The position numbers were made by a program, and so were the translations under genes. From Parcubacteria group bacterium (GTDB lineage Bacteria; Patescibacteria; ABY1; Buchananbacterales; UBA6539), in the NCBI GenBank assembly GCA_002687175.1, contig NYZP01000021.1, positions 1 to 23,612 on the forward strand: a DNA stretch of 23,612 nucleotides. Reading direction: 5' to 3'. Every line of letters begins with the position of its first letter. Position 1 is the stretch's first letter. Shown here piece by piece: positions 6,453-15,832 of this stretch. Below the pieces are notes generated by a model. That model saw nothing but the letters and a program-made list of their open reading frames with translations. It searched no databases and was not told the origin of the DNA.

Positions 6453-6908
6453 TTAAAAAGGTCCGTAGATACTGCCATCAACTCTTAATTCATATATTCC
6501 CGAAGTTTCAAGGCTTCCGGCTCCTGTTTCAATAACAAATTCTAATAGATAATGGCTATTAGCCGTAGATTGATACTCATACCAAAAAGAATTTGACGGA
6601 TCTTTAGGTATAGTGGCCATGTAGGGATTAGTACAAAGCGCACCAAACCCCGAGGCATCTAAACATTCAGCTCCAACTTCACCAAGCGTTTCCGTGCCAG
6701 CTGGATAAGCACCATTTTGATCAAAATAAAATGCCAAAGCAGTAGCAACCTGTTTCATGTCGGCCACCCGTTTAGCATCACGGCCTCCTTGTCTTGCCAA
6801 ATTTAAAGCCACAGCCATTAAAGTTGATAAAAGTCCGATAATCGCAATGACCACCAAAAGTTCAATTAAGGTAAAACCTTTCTCTTTAAATTTTATATAG
6901 TTTTTCAT
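6453..6908 (-). CDS. Type IV pilin-like prepilin protein
   Basis: 151 aa from the ATG at 6908. Short basic leader MKNYIKFKEKG is followed by FTLIELLVVIAIIGLL, the class III prepilin site: cleavage after G by a prepilin peptidase, F+1, E+5 and a hydrophobic helix. The remainder is a small globular head with two cysteines (C-terminal half) and a GspG-like RDAKRVADMKQVATALAFY helix. It would be assembled into a pilus or pseudopilus. The start is fixed by a very strong purine-rich Shine-Dalgarno tract just upstream (about 6911-6925); a longer reading from a TTG inside that tract is unlikely. It is downstream of the M16 peptidase gene in the same direction. Confidence 0.88.
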   Translation of the reverse strand: MKNYIKFKEKGFTLIELLVVIAIIGLLSTLMAVALNLARQGGRDAKRVADMKQVATALAFYFDQNGAYPAGTETLGEVGAECLDASGFGALCTNPYMATIPKDPSNSFWYEYQSTANSHYLLEFVIETGAGSLETSGIYELRVDGSIYGPF

Positions 6909-6910
6909 TT

Positions 6911-6925
6911 CCTCCCCTCCTCCTC
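6911..6925 (-). promoter_or_regulatory. Strong Shine-Dalgarno tract of the pilin gene
   Basis: The minus strand reads GGAGGAGGGGAGG immediately before AA-ATG, overlapping the very end of the upstream peptidase gene. Several overlapping anti-SD matches suggest high translation, as expected for a pilin. Confidence 0.7.
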
Positions 6926-8194
6926 TCAAATTTTTAACAACTTGCTAAATATTTTTTTATCTTTAAACGGCCCAATTAGAGCTAAGCTGAGATGCTTGCT
7001 TTGAATAACTTCTTGGGCGACTTTTTTTATATCATCTTTTTTTACCGCAAAAATCTTCTTTAATTTTTGTTCCGGAGTATAAATTTTATTTGATAACACT
7101 TGCTGTCTGCCAAGCCATTCAGCAATATTTTCTGAGTCCTCTAAGCTAAGTGAAAATTTTCCTTTTAAAAATTCCTTAGCATCACTTAATTCTTTATCAG
7201 TAACACCGATGTCTTTAATTTTCTTTAACTCTGACAATATTAATTTAATAGCTTCTTTAATTCTCTTACGATCAAGTCCGGCTTGAATATATAAAGTACC
7301 AGTGTCATGATAAGAACTGACATCAGCTTTAACGTAATAAGCCAGTCCGTGTTTTTCCCTGACAACTGTAAAAAGACGAGAGCTCATATTGCCCCCCAAT
7401 ATTATGCCTAGTAAGGATAACGGTAATTTTTTAGGATCATCAAGACCGTAGGCCGGAAACCCAAGACCAACCTGAACCTGTTCAGTATTTTTATTAATTA
7501 ATCTAATTTTTGGAGCAGACTGCTTAATATTAATTTTGCTAAAACTTTTTTTGGATTTAGATTTACTACCAGCATTAAAATATTTTTTAGTCAAAGTGTT
7601 GACTTTTGCTTTACTAAAATTACCGGCAATTGTCATCACCATATTTGCTGGTTCATAGTATTTGTTTTTGTAATCAACCATTTGTTTACGAGTGATACTC
7701 TTAACTGTACTTCTTGGTCCGGAAATCTGCCAACCTAATGGATGATTACCATAAACAATTTCTTCAAAAAGTCCGTGAACGTACATCAAAGGATTGTCCT
7801 CATACATATTTATCTCTTCAACAATAACGCCTTTTTCTTTTTGCAGCTCTTGATCATCAAATACTGAATTGAAAAGCATATCAGACAAAATATCAAAAGC
7901 TAATTCTATTTTATCAGCTGTTACTTTAATGTAATATCCCGTGTGATCCTTGCCGGTGTAGGCATTATATTCGGCGCCAACCGAATCTAGTTCTTTAGAA
8001 ATATCTTGAGTCGTTGGTCTTAACTTAGTTCCTTTGAACATCATGTGCTCAACAAAATGAGACATCCCATTAATTTCTTTTTTTTCGTAACGCGAACCCA
8101 CTGGCACTTGAATTAAAACAGTCACCGCTTTAGTTTGTTTAAGCGGTGAGGTAATCAAGGTTAAATTATTTTTCAACTTTGTCTTTTGATACAT
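6926..8194 (-). CDS. M16 family zinc metallopeptidase
   Basis: 422 aa, a pitrilysin/processing-peptidase-like protein. The inverted zinc motif HFVEH lies at residues 46-50 and the third ligand in EEINMYED (E126), about 75 residues later, as in active members. The second, inactive-type domain of the fold spans about 200-420 and contains the GLGFPAYG and MSSRLFTVVREKHGLAY motifs of the family. No signal peptide is visible, so it may act in the cytoplasm or be exported by another route. Its ATG overlaps the TAA of glycyl-tRNA synthetase by one base (TAATG), so the two are translationally coupled. Confidence 0.92.
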   Translation of the reverse strand: MYQKTKLKNNLTLITSPLKQTKAVTVLIQVPVGSRYEKKEINGMSHFVEHMMFKGTKLRPTTQDISKELDSVGAEYNAYTGKDHTGYYIKVTADKIELAFDILSDMLFNSVFDDQELQKEKGVIVEEINMYEDNPLMYVHGLFEEIVYGNHPLGWQISGPRSTVKSITRKQMVDYKNKYYEPANMVMTIAGNFSKAKVNTLTKKYFNAGSKSKSKKSFSKINIKQSAPKIRLINKNTEQVQVGLGFPAYGLDDPKKLPLSLLGIILGGNMSSRLFTVVREKHGLAYYVKADVSSYHDTGTLYIQAGLDRKRIKEAIKLILSELKKIKDIGVTDKELSDAKEFLKGKFSLSLEDSENIAEWLGRQQVLSNKIYTPEQKLKKIFAVKKDDIKKVAQEVIQSKHLSLALIGPFKDKKIFSKLLKI

Positions 8195-9585
8195 TAAGAC
8201 TTTAATTTACTTTTAAAATAATCTAACAGCTCTTCTATTTTTATTCGCTCTTGCTCCATAGTGTCGCGATCCCTCACAGTCACAGACTTATCTTCTAAAC
8301 TTTCAAAATCAATAGTGACGCAGTAAGGAGTCCCAATTTCATCTTGACGACGGTAACGTTTACCAATTGAACCGGTCTGGTCGTACTGACAGTGCCAATT
8401 CTGTTGTAAACTGTCTAAAACTTGTTGAGATGTTTTCTCTAAGTCTGGCTTTTTGGAAAGAGGCAAGACGGCAATTTTAATTGGTGACAAAACCTTATCA
8501 AAATTAAGCATCACCTCAACCTCTTTAATACTTTTAGTAGTTGTTGATCTTCCGCCGGCAACTTCAGTATAGGCATCAAGTAAAAACATTAAAGTGCCTC
8601 GATCAGCTCCGGCTGATGCTTCAACGATATAAGGATAAAATTTCTTACCCGCATCATCAGTGTACTTTAAATCTTGATCGGAAAATTCACTGTGGCGAGA
8701 AAGATCCCAGTCTCCCCGATTATGAATTCCCTCAAGCTCACTCCAGCCAAAAGGAGTTTTATATTCGATATCAACCGCTTTCTTAGCGTAATGAGCCAGT
8801 TCATCTTTACCGTGTTCCCGAAACCGTAAATTCTTTTTGTTCATTCCTAAATCCAAATACCACTGCATCCTTTGTTCTTTCCAGTCATCAAAAAATTTAT
8901 TAGCCTCTTTGGGATGAACAAAATATTGCATCTCCATCTGCTCAAATTCTCTTGTTCTAAAGGTAAAATTACCAGGAGTTATTTCATTACGAAAAGCTTT
9001 ACCGATTTGGGCAATGCCAAGTGGTAATTTAAGTCGCATGCTGTCCAGCACATTTAAAAAATTTACATAAATACCCTGGGCAGTTTCTGGACGAAGATAA
9101 ACAACCGAGGCGTCATCTTCAACTGGACCCATGAAAGTTTTAAACATTAAGTTGAACTGTCTAATCTCGGTCAGCTCACCAGAACATTCCGGGCATTTTT
9201 CTAATTCTTTTGGCTTATCTTTCATGGTTCCTAAATCTGGTTTAATCCCCTGGGCTTCAAGGAGATGATCAGCCCGAAACCGCCTTTTACATTTTTTACA
9301 GTCAACCAAGGGATCAGAAAAATTTTGAACATGACCAGAAGCTTCCCAAATTTTTGGGTGCATCAAAATAGCTGAATCCAGACCAACAACATCCTTTCGA
9401 GAATGAACCATTGATTTCCACCAAGCCTGCTTAACGTTGTTTTTTAGTTCAACCCCAAGCGGACCATAATCGTAAAAAGAATTAAGGCCACCATAAATTT
9501 CTGAGGATTGAAAAATAAAGCCTCGCTGCTTAGCCAGTGAGACAAGTTTACTCATAATATCATTGTCCTTTGGAGTTTTTACCAT
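8194..9585 (-). CDS. glyS: Glycyl-tRNA synthetase, single-chain type
   Basis: 463 aa. This is the dimeric GlyRS of class IIa (eukaryote/archaea/Gram-positive type), not the alpha2beta2 type. Visible signatures are FQSSEIYGGLNSFYDYGPLG near the start, a zinc site CKKC...CPEC (96, 99, 131, 134), RPETAQGIYVNF (165-176), motif 2 GKAFRNEITP (196-204), motif 3-like SAGADRGTLMFLLDAY and a C-terminal anticodon-binding domain from about 370. It charges tRNA-Gly with glycine. An internal ATG at 9555 (MSKLVSLAKQRG) aligns better with other GlyRS N-termini and has AAGGA 10 nt upstream, so the true start may be there. Confidence 0.95.
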   Translation of the reverse strand: MVKTPKDNDIMSKLVSLAKQRGFIFQSSEIYGGLNSFYDYGPLGVELKNNVKQAWWKSMVHSRKDVVGLDSAILMHPKIWEASGHVQNFSDPLVDCKKCKRRFRADHLLEAQGIKPDLGTMKDKPKELEKCPECSGELTEIRQFNLMFKTFMGPVEDDASVVYLRPETAQGIYVNFLNVLDSMRLKLPLGIAQIGKAFRNEITPGNFTFRTREFEQMEMQYFVHPKEANKFFDDWKEQRMQWYLDLGMNKKNLRFREHGKDELAHYAKKAVDIEYKTPFGWSELEGIHNRGDWDLSRHSEFSDQDLKYTDDAGKKFYPYIVEASAGADRGTLMFLLDAYTEVAGGRSTTTKSIKEVEVMLNFDKVLSPIKIAVLPLSKKPDLEKTSQQVLDSLQQNWHCQYDQTGSIGKRYRRQDEIGTPYCVTIDFESLEDKSVTVRDRDTMEQERIKIEELLDYFKSKLKS

Positions 9586-9627
9586 GAGATCAGTTTAGCT
9601 GATTTACCCTTTTTTTTCAAGAGTATT

Positions 9628-10185
9628 TTATATTAAAAAACTTAACACCACGGCGCTGGTCACCGCCACCGTGGCATTGTCATTTATCTGCCAATGGAAA
9701 CTTTCGGCAATGGCCGCGACTATTGCTGTTTTTAAAGCAATGGAAAATGTGTTGTCCAATTCTGGCGTCATCCACCTGAGAAGTATAAATGCTCCCAGGG
9801 TACCAAAAATTATAAAAGCTAAGCTACCGGCATAAGTTTTTTCTCTATTCCAAGGAAGTTCACGAGCTCTGAAATGACGGCCGACTAGCGTGGCCGAGCC
9901 ATCACCCAGGGCTAAAACGGCCCAACTGACAGCAACAATCGGTAAAGGAAATATTAAAACTAAAACAAATAAAACTAAAAAATAAAGTACTGCCCCCTGA
10001 CTATATTTTTTTTCAAAGCTGCGATAGAAATATGAACGAAATCTTAAATGAGGAATGATGTATAAAGTAATGGCAAACAGAACCAACAATAATGTTCCGG
10101 CCTGGAATTTTGTTAGATACTTAAGTAAAAAGGCTACCAGAAAAAGAGCAATATGAACAAATTGACGTTTTCCTTCTTTAGTCAT
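9628..10185 (-). CDS. CTP-dependent lipid/polyprenol kinase-like membrane protein
   Basis: 185 aa with about six hydrophobic segments. The conserved loop LGDGSATLVGR (93-103), with REKTYAGS (114-121) about ten residues later and a late NDN (168-170), matches the dolichol kinase/phytol kinase (SEC59/VTE5/DGK1) group related to phosphatidate cytidylyltransferases. Those enzymes use CTP to phosphorylate a membrane alcohol such as dolichol, phytol or diacylglycerol; the substrate here is unknown. It lies 3 bp downstream of the large surface-protein gene, so it is the last gene of that operon, perhaps serving envelope lipid supply. Confidence 0.75.
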   Translation of the reverse strand: MTKEGKRQFVHIALFLVAFLLKYLTKFQAGTLLLVLFAITLYIIPHLRFRSYFYRSFEKKYSQGAVLYFLVLFVLVLIFPLPIVAVSWAVLALGDGSATLVGRHFRARELPWNREKTYAGSLAFIIFGTLGAFILLRWMTPELDNTFSIALKTAIVAAIAESFHWQINDNATVAVTSAVVLSFLI

Positions 10186-10188
10186 AGG

Positions 10189-13100
10189 TTAACCGAAAAT
10201 ACTTTTTTTAGATGATGGTTGATCAGGTTTGTCATCTGATTTGTCGTCTGATGGCTTGGGCTCTTCATCTACCTTTTCATCAGTTGACGAAGGTTGCTCT
10301 TTTTTAGTAGATTTTGTTGCCTCATCTGGTTTATCCTGAACAACTTGAGTTTCATTGGATGGCTGATCCGTCTTGATGTCCGTTTCACCGTTAAGCTTAT
10401 CAAGTTTATCGTCTATTGATTCTTCAATATCTTCGACTTTATCTTCAAGCTTATCTAATTCTAACTGCTTTTCGTCAATTTCTTTTTTGGCCTCTTGAAC
10501 ATCTTGTTTAGTTTTTAATAAGTCTTTCAATGAGTCTTTGGATACTACTAAATCTTGAACCTTATCCAATAAAGTAAGTTCATCATCTACTTTAGATTCT
10601 GCTGGTTTAGCTGGTGGCGGTGTGGTTGGTGTTGGTACAGGTGGTGATGAAGCCGGTTGAGCTGGTAAACCAACTTTACCGGCTGGTGGAGTTTGAGCTG
10701 GTGGCTGAGCTGGCGCTTGTGTTGGAGCGGCTGGCGCCGGTGCTTCACCTTGTCCTTTTTCCAAACCAATGTCCATACCAACTACAGTTTCGAGATCTTT
10801 CTTAACTAAATCAATCTCATCAGTTTTAAATTTCTTATAGCCTAACTTTTCAGCGGTGACAAAGTAGGTGTTATTATTCACCAAAAATGAATAACGTCCT
10901 CGACCATCAGTAACTCTGGTTTCTAAAAGCTTATTGTACTGTTTGTCATAAATTCTGGTAATCGCCCGGCCAAGTGGTTTCTTGTTACCCTTGTCATAAA
11001 TGATTCCCCAATTCTTTGGTGGTTTTTGGTAACCCAAACGACGGAATAAAACAAACAGTAGACAATGAAAACCAAACATCGTAAAAGTTAGGGCACCAGG
11101 ACTAATAACCATTGAGATGGTAGCTAACGGCACTGCGGCAAACGAAGCAACAAATTGAACTTTACGGAGATAATGCTGGAAGATAACCTTGGTTACTGGT
11201 TTTTCCTCCACCTCTGGATCAAGTGGAATATTAACTGTAATATCGGCCCGCTCTTCGGTCACCTCAATCGTTTCACCGTGATACAGATCCAGGTATTTAG
11301 CATCTTCTGTCTTATCTTTTAAATACTCTGTCGGAAAAGCAAATTTTGATTTAGTGACAGTTATGTAATACCTTCCCGGACTGGCTAAAAAACTGAACCG
11401 GCCGAGCTTATCAGTTACTCTTGATTGAACTAAACGACTATTTTCTTTTTGATACAGCCTGACAATGGCCAAATCAATTACTTGCTTACTTAAAGAATTA
11501 TAAACTGTCCCCCATTTTCGACGTTTACGTCTAAATAAGGCTGCAAAAGGTTGGGTCACTAAAAATTGTAGATAGGAGAAGAAGTTAAAAAATGAAAAGG
11601 TGGCAAAAGTGTTAACGGTTACTGTGGTAATTAATAATGGTGTGGCAATAGATTCGTTGGCTTCTTCAACCGTTTCGTTATCCAATATTTGATTAGTTAT
11701 AAAATCCTGAATATTTTCAATAACTTCGGCAAAATTTAATTCACTTAAGTCTGATGGACTGGTACAACCAGGATCAGCCGGATAATCAACAAAGCCATCA
11801 TTGTCATTATCCAAGCCATCAAGACAATCAGTTAAAGCTAGCCGAAAGTCAGGCGGTAAGCCACAGTCAACCGCACAAGACCAAACTTTTTCGTTTACTT
11901 CACAAGCTGCATTACCGCAACAAAGAGCAATATCGGTACAACTACAGCTATTAACATCAATTTGCTGACAAGTACTACAGGCAACGTCACAACCTTCGGT
12001 ACATGATCTGACTGTTGGTGGTTTATCTAAATCTAAATTACAATTTTCTAAATCAACGACTTCTCTAGTTTGAGTACCATTAATACATTCACCCCAAGGA
12101 GTTGGATTCCAATCCGGGACACATGGATCAATACAGTCTGCAGGGCAGATAACATTATTTTCGCCGGCCTCACAAACACCATTACCACAATATGGGATAA
12201 TGTCATCACAAATACACTCTTCTAAATTTATTCGCTGGTCAATCCTACAGCTAAGTCCCGGGCATTGATTGGAACAATCTCGAGTAACTGGCGGTTGATT
12301 AATTGGAATAGGGCATTGCTGCCAACAGTCACGAGCTTGAATACCTGAGGCTGGACAAATTTCTGGAACCCAAGGATCACATTGCCACTCTGATAAACAA
12401 TCAACCGGACAATCTATTCGGCAAGTAAAAGGATCCTCATCGGGTGGTTCACAAGTACCATTACCACATTCGCCAACAATTGGTACACAGTCACAATCAA
12501 TAATTTCATAGTTAGGTGGACAAATTACTCCTTCACACAGTCCACAACCTATAGTTGTATCTTCTTCAGGTTCATTGCTCCAACAATTGTTCACTTTTTC
12601 ACAAGTTCTAGTTTTTTGATTGTCTATACACTCTACGTCGTTCCAATCTGCCGGAATACATTCCCACTCCGCCTCACAAGGACAATCAGGATCTTCAATA
12701 TCAATTAAACCATCGTTATCGTCATCAATACCATTAGTACAATCTTCAACACCACCAGTTGTCAGGACAGAACCAGTACTAATAGCTTGCAAAACTCCAG
12801 CATCAGCGGTAATTCTAAAAAAATAAACCGTGTTAGGAATTAACTGGGTGACACTTTGCGAATAGTTTTGTCCAGTCAAGCCACTAACTGATCCTTCATC
12901 AACCGCTGTTGTTGTCCCCCATTCTAATAAAGAACTGGACGCCTGGCATGGTGTTTCCCAATCAATAGTAATAGTGGTATCAGTCGCCGAAGGTGAAACG
13001 CTATCAATTAACAATAAAATAGTACAGCTGCCAGAACAGCATTGTGACTGCTCGTCACACTGTTCTGGCGGATCAATTTCACCGTTGCCGCAAAGTGATT

Positions 13101-14049
13101 TTAATTTGCAATCAGTAGTACAGGTATCGGATCCACTTGGACCGTCGTCACACTCTTCAGTTGGCTGATTAATGATAGAATCACCACAATACGGGGCATC
13201 AACACATGCGCCACCAGCACAAGTTTGATTAGGCCCGCAGGTACCACAATTTATTCCTGGACAATTTGATGGTCCACAAACTCTACCATTGCAAACTGGA
13301 CTACATTCACCTTCACCTTTGTTATGAGCCAAAATTTCTTCGGCAAAATAGTTATGATTGTTATCTACGGTTAAAGTATAAACGTTTACTTCTTCACCGG
13401 CTTTAGTTTGAATTGAAAAAACTTCAACCTCCTCACCAGCTTCATTAAACAGTTTATCACCAATTTCTATGTCACCGGCTTTAACCCAATCCCCGTTCAC
13501 AAATAACGGATGAGTGGCGGTAACTTCAATTTCATAATTAAAAATTAAATATTGATCAGTTTGATGTTCATAAGTTTTGGCCACCGTGGCTGGTTCTAAT
13601 TCTTGAGTATTTTGATCATAAGACAGCACTACGTCATCAACCTCAATATCTTCAATTGCTATTTTACCACCGTCAGCCAAAGTAATTTCCGTTCCCTCAA
13701 CAAAACAGATTGAGCCACAAACACAGCTAACACACTCAGCACCTCCTTCGCAACCACTACTTGATTCACACTCTTCACTGTGAGAAATAAAACCGGTGCA
13801 AGTAGCATTACAAGTATCTTCGGTTTGAACAGTGCCGTCACTACATTCTTCATTCCTCTCATTACCATCATCACAGGTCTCCGTACCCTCTACTAAACCA
13901 TTACCGCAATCCTGACCCGTAGCAACGTTGGCATTTACATTGACATCAGCTGCCCCTGCCGGCTGCAAAATAAGTGATAAAAAAACCAGCCCTAAACTAA
14001 CTGTTAGGCTAAAACTTACCAAAAAAAACTTTTTACCGTTATTGTTCAT
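10189..14049 (-). CDS. Giant modular cysteine-rich surface protein with Hint domain
   Basis: 1286 aa. Order of parts: signal peptide (1-34); a cysteine-rich repeat of the CGNG..E.CDDGN type (about 47-110); a Hint domain (about 115-243) with C115 in CFVEGTEITLADG, the ATHPLF block and a C-terminal HN; more CGNG/CDDG repeats; a fibronectin III-like segment (about 340-430); two Ca-binding MopE-like motifs (NGIDDDNDGLIDIEDPDC and GLDNDNDGFVDYPADPGC); a thrombospondin-like WTPWGEC-type stretch; a hydrophobic segment (about 805-835); two carboxypeptidase-regulatory-like beta domains (about 840-950 and 1010-1085) separated by a second hydrophobic pair (about 965-1005); a Pro/Ala-rich linker (1100-1150); a predicted coiled coil (1155-1225); and a charged tail. 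Likely an envelope-anchored adhesive or structural protein. The residue after HN is Lys, so classical splicing is not expected. Overlaps the upstream DUF916-like gene by 11 bp. Confidence 0.88.
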   Translation of the reverse strand: MNNNGKKFFLVSFSLTVSLGLVFLSLILQPAGAADVNVNANVATGQDCGNGLVEGTETCDDGNERNEECSDGTVQTEDTCNATCTGFISHSEECESSSGCEGGAECVSCVCGSICFVEGTEITLADGGKIAIEDIEVDDVVLSYDQNTQELEPATVAKTYEHQTDQYLIFNYEIEVTATHPLFVNGDWVKAGDIEIGDKLFNEAGEEVEVFSIQTKAGEEVNVYTLTVDNNHNYFAEEILAHNKGEGECSPVCNGRVCGPSNCPGINCGTCGPNQTCAGGACVDAPYCGDSIINQPTEECDDGPSGSDTCTTDCKLKSLCGNGEIDPPEQCDEQSQCCSGSCTILLLIDSVSPSATDTTITIDWETPCQASSSLLEWGTTTAVDEGSVSGLTGQNYSQSVTQLIPNTVYFFRITADAGVLQAISTGSVLTTGGVEDCTNGIDDDNDGLIDIEDPDCPCEAEWECIPADWNDVECIDNQKTRTCEKVNNCWSNEPEEDTTIGCGLCEGVICPPNYEIIDCDCVPIVGECGNGTCEPPDEDPFTCRIDCPVDCLSEWQCDPWVPEICPASGIQARDCWQQCPIPINQPPVTRDCSNQCPGLSCRIDQRINLEECICDDIIPYCGNGVCEAGENNVICPADCIDPCVPDWNPTPWGECINGTQTREVVDLENCNLDLDKPPTVRSCTEGCDVACSTCQQIDVNSCSCTDIALCCGNAACEVNEKVWSCAVDCGLPPDFRLALTDCLDGLDNDNDGFVDYPADPGCTSPSDLSELNFAEVIENIQDFITNQILDNETVEEANESIATPLLITTVTVNTFATFSFFNFFSYLQFLVTQPFAALFRRKRRKWGTVYNSLSKQVIDLAIVRLYQKENSRLVQSRVTDKLGRFSFLASPGRYYITVTKSKFAFPTEYLKDKTEDAKYLDLYHGETIEVTEERADITVNIPLDPEVEEKPVTKVIFQHYLRKVQFVASFAAVPLATISMVISPGALTFTMFGFHCLLFVLFRRLGYQKPPKNWGIIYDKGNKKPLGRAITRIYDKQYNKLLETRVTDGRGRYSFLVNNNTYFVTAEKLGYKKFKTDEIDLVKKDLETVVGMDIGLEKGQGEAPAPAAPTQAPAQPPAQTPPAGKVGLPAQPASSPPVPTPTTPPPAKPAESKVDDELTLLDKVQDLVVSKDSLKDLLKTKQDVQEAKKEIDEKQLELDKLEDKVEDIEESIDDKLDKLNGETDIKTDQPSNETQVVQDKPDEATKSTKKEQPSSTDEKVDEEPKPSDDKSDDKPDQPSSKKSIFG

Positions 14050-15040
14050 TATTATCTTTCTCCGGTAACGGTACCGAAGATTTGTTCTTTAATTTTTTAA
14101 TCCTCTTATTAATCTTAATAAAAATGCCGAGAAATATTATAACTATCAACAAAACGCTAAACAAATGATAAGGTAAAATCCAAAAGATAATTTCGTCTGT
14201 TAATTCTTGATTTGTATCTAATCCAAAATTTAATTTTAAAGTTGCTGTATATTTACCAAAAGTTAATCCACTGAATTCTTGTTTAAAACCAACTATAAAA
14301 TTTTCCCAAAAATTTCCGATTGGTTCTTGGCCCCAAACTACTTGAAACCTTCTGACCGTCTGTGGGATGATAAATCGTTCATCTTGGTTAACTGGAAATA
14401 TTTTATTTTCACCAAACCAACCATCTAGTTCTATAGTACCAGTTGGTTTAAGATGAACGTTGCCGTTATTAGAAAAACGAGTTACAAAATTTATTGGCAA
14501 CTGCCAAAAAATATTTTTAATGGGCTCTGTTCTAAATTCTAATACTTCCCCAATCTCGGTAGCTTCACCTTTAACTCTTAAAAAAATTAATGTTCCCACT
14601 TTACCACGAATGCTAACGGCAATATCACCAACAGCTGGGCTGGGCTCATTCCCCCAAAAGATTACCGCATAATAACCGCCAGGCACAGCATCGGCCGGCA
14701 CGTTGATATTAAAGGGCACTACCCTTAATTGATTTGGCAGGATAATGATCAAATCTTCCTCAAGATCAAACCAGTCTAAATAATTATGTTTAGCTTCTGG
14801 TGGTAAGTAAAGTGGTTGACCAGATTCATCACCAGCAGTAAATGGTTCTACTGTAGCTGTTAAAAACAGCTCTGCATCAGTTTCATTAAATACCTTCACC
14901 ACTCCTTTCTCGGTTATTCCCGGATCAACTTCAATTTCCAGTAATGGCGAAAAAATAGTAGTGGCTAAAGCGTCACTACTAAAAAACACGAAGGTTAACA
15001 AAAAAATTAAACTAAAAACTGTTCTTTTCATGAATTTCAA
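14039..15040 (-). CDS. Anchored DUF916-like (WxL-interacting type) surface protein
   Basis: 333 aa. Signal peptide at about 1-26 ending ALA, then two beta-rich domains (about 27-150 and 160-270), one C-terminal membrane helix (about 290-310) and a short basic cytoplasmic tail KINKRIKKLK. The opening SPLLEIEVDPGITEKGVVKVFNET and the PGGYYAVIFWG strand match the DUF916 pattern of WxL-interacting proteins, which hold WxL-domain proteins on the cell surface in Firmicutes. The assignment is from motif memory. The neighbour upstream (1 bp away) is a secreted repeat protein that could be its ligand, which fits the WxL-type pairing. Confidence 0.72.
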   Translation of the reverse strand: MKFMKRTVFSLIFLLTFVFFSSDALATTIFSPLLEIEVDPGITEKGVVKVFNETDAELFLTATVEPFTAGDESGQPLYLPPEAKHNYLDWFDLEEDLIIILPNQLRVVPFNINVPADAVPGGYYAVIFWGNEPSPAVGDIAVSIRGKVGTLIFLRVKGEATEIGEVLEFRTEPIKNIFWQLPINFVTRFSNNGNVHLKPTGTIELDGWFGENKIFPVNQDERFIIPQTVRRFQVVWGQEPIGNFWENFIVGFKQEFSGLTFGKYTATLKLNFGLDTNQELTDEIIFWILPYHLFSVLLIVIIFLGIFIKINKRIKKLKNKSSVPLPEKDNNEQ

Positions 15041-15041
15041 C

Positions 15042-15770
15042 TTAAAAATTACCAGTCGCGGCGTAGGTTAAGGTAGTAGTATAAGTGCCGCCTTGAGTAC
15101 CTGAATCAATATTAGCTATATAAGAAACCGTATAGGTTGTTTCATTAATATCACTGGTTGAAGTGGCCACCGTAGCACCAGTCGTATCAAAAGCAAAAAG
15201 ATCGGCCGTATTGTACTGATCAGCGGCCGAACCTATTGGTGATGCACCGCTGGGATCAGCCCCAACATCAGGCGTGGCATTATCAACTAAATTAATACCA
15301 AACTGCTCAGTGCCAGAACTGGAAGCTGCAGCCGTAGCACCAATCGCATCAATTGAGTCAGATCCACTTTCTAAAGTATTTCCAGAAACTGTAATCGTAA
15401 AACCATTAATCGCGTTAGTATTAACCACCATAGTATTAAAATCGGAGCCGACTGTACTATCACTCAAAGTTCCTAATTCGATATCCGTGTCGGTAATATC
15501 AAACGTTATAGACTGATCAGCATACAGCTCACGAAAACCAGCTTTGAGACCATATAAATCCGAGGTAGAAGTGGCCGATAATATGAGTCCTTCACCAATG
15601 GTGTCTTGTAGACCATATAAACTTGAGCTACTGTCTTCACTGCCACCAGAACTAAAAACATCAGCAAAGATTATGTATCCATCGCTAGTCATTCTGGCAA
15701 AAATATTGTTGCCTGAAACTAACCCTAAAAAAAATAAAATTGAGAAACAAAATAAAAATTTTTTAATCAT
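15042..15770 (-). CDS. Secreted Ser/Thr-rich surface protein, possible WxL-like ligand
   Basis: 242 aa. Signal peptide at about 1-25, then a Ser/Thr/Gly/Asp-rich, almost lysine-free exported region. Segments such as SLYGLQDTIGEG and DLYGLKAGF are a local repeat. The C-terminal half (about 85-242) reads as alternating beta strands (ITFDITDTDIELGTLS, NGFTITVSG, TYTVSYIANIDSGTQGGTYT), ending in TTLTYAATGNF, like the end of WxL-type wall-binding domains but without the WxL tryptophans. Probably a secreted or surface-associated protein; no enzyme motif. First gene of the surface operon, preceded by a good promoter. Confidence 0.65.
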   Translation of the reverse strand: MIKKFLFCFSILFFLGLVSGNNIFARMTSDGYIIFADVFSSGGSEDSSSSLYGLQDTIGEGLILSATSTSDLYGLKAGFRELYADQSITFDITDTDIELGTLSDSTVGSDFNTMVVNTNAINGFTITVSGNTLESGSDSIDAIGATAAASSSGTEQFGINLVDNATPDVGADPSGASPIGSAADQYNTADLFAFDTTGATVATSTSDINETTYTVSYIANIDSGTQGGTYTTTLTYAATGNF

Positions 15771-15803
15771 TCTGGTGTGTCTTTCAGCAGTTAATTTACC
15801 TAC

Positions 15804-15832
15804 ATTATACTAAAAAATAGGCTATAAAGCAA
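15804..15832 (-). promoter_or_regulatory. Promoter of the surface-protein operon
   Basis: On the minus strand TTGCTT (15832-15827), a 17-bp spacer and TATAAT (15809-15804), about 33 nt upstream of the first ATG (15770). It should drive the genes from 15770 down to 9628. Confidence 0.65.

Noticed and set aside
9585..9627. ATCAG TTTAG CTGAT hairpin upstream of glyS as a terminator
   Set aside because: The T-run is on the plus strand and 6 nt away, while the adjacent genes are on the minus strand; the stem is only 5 bp.
10587..13874. Several 60-70-aa frames opposite or shifted within the giant gene
   Set aside because: They arise from its low-complexity and repeat coding (Pro/Ala and Cys-rich tracts) and have no start signals.
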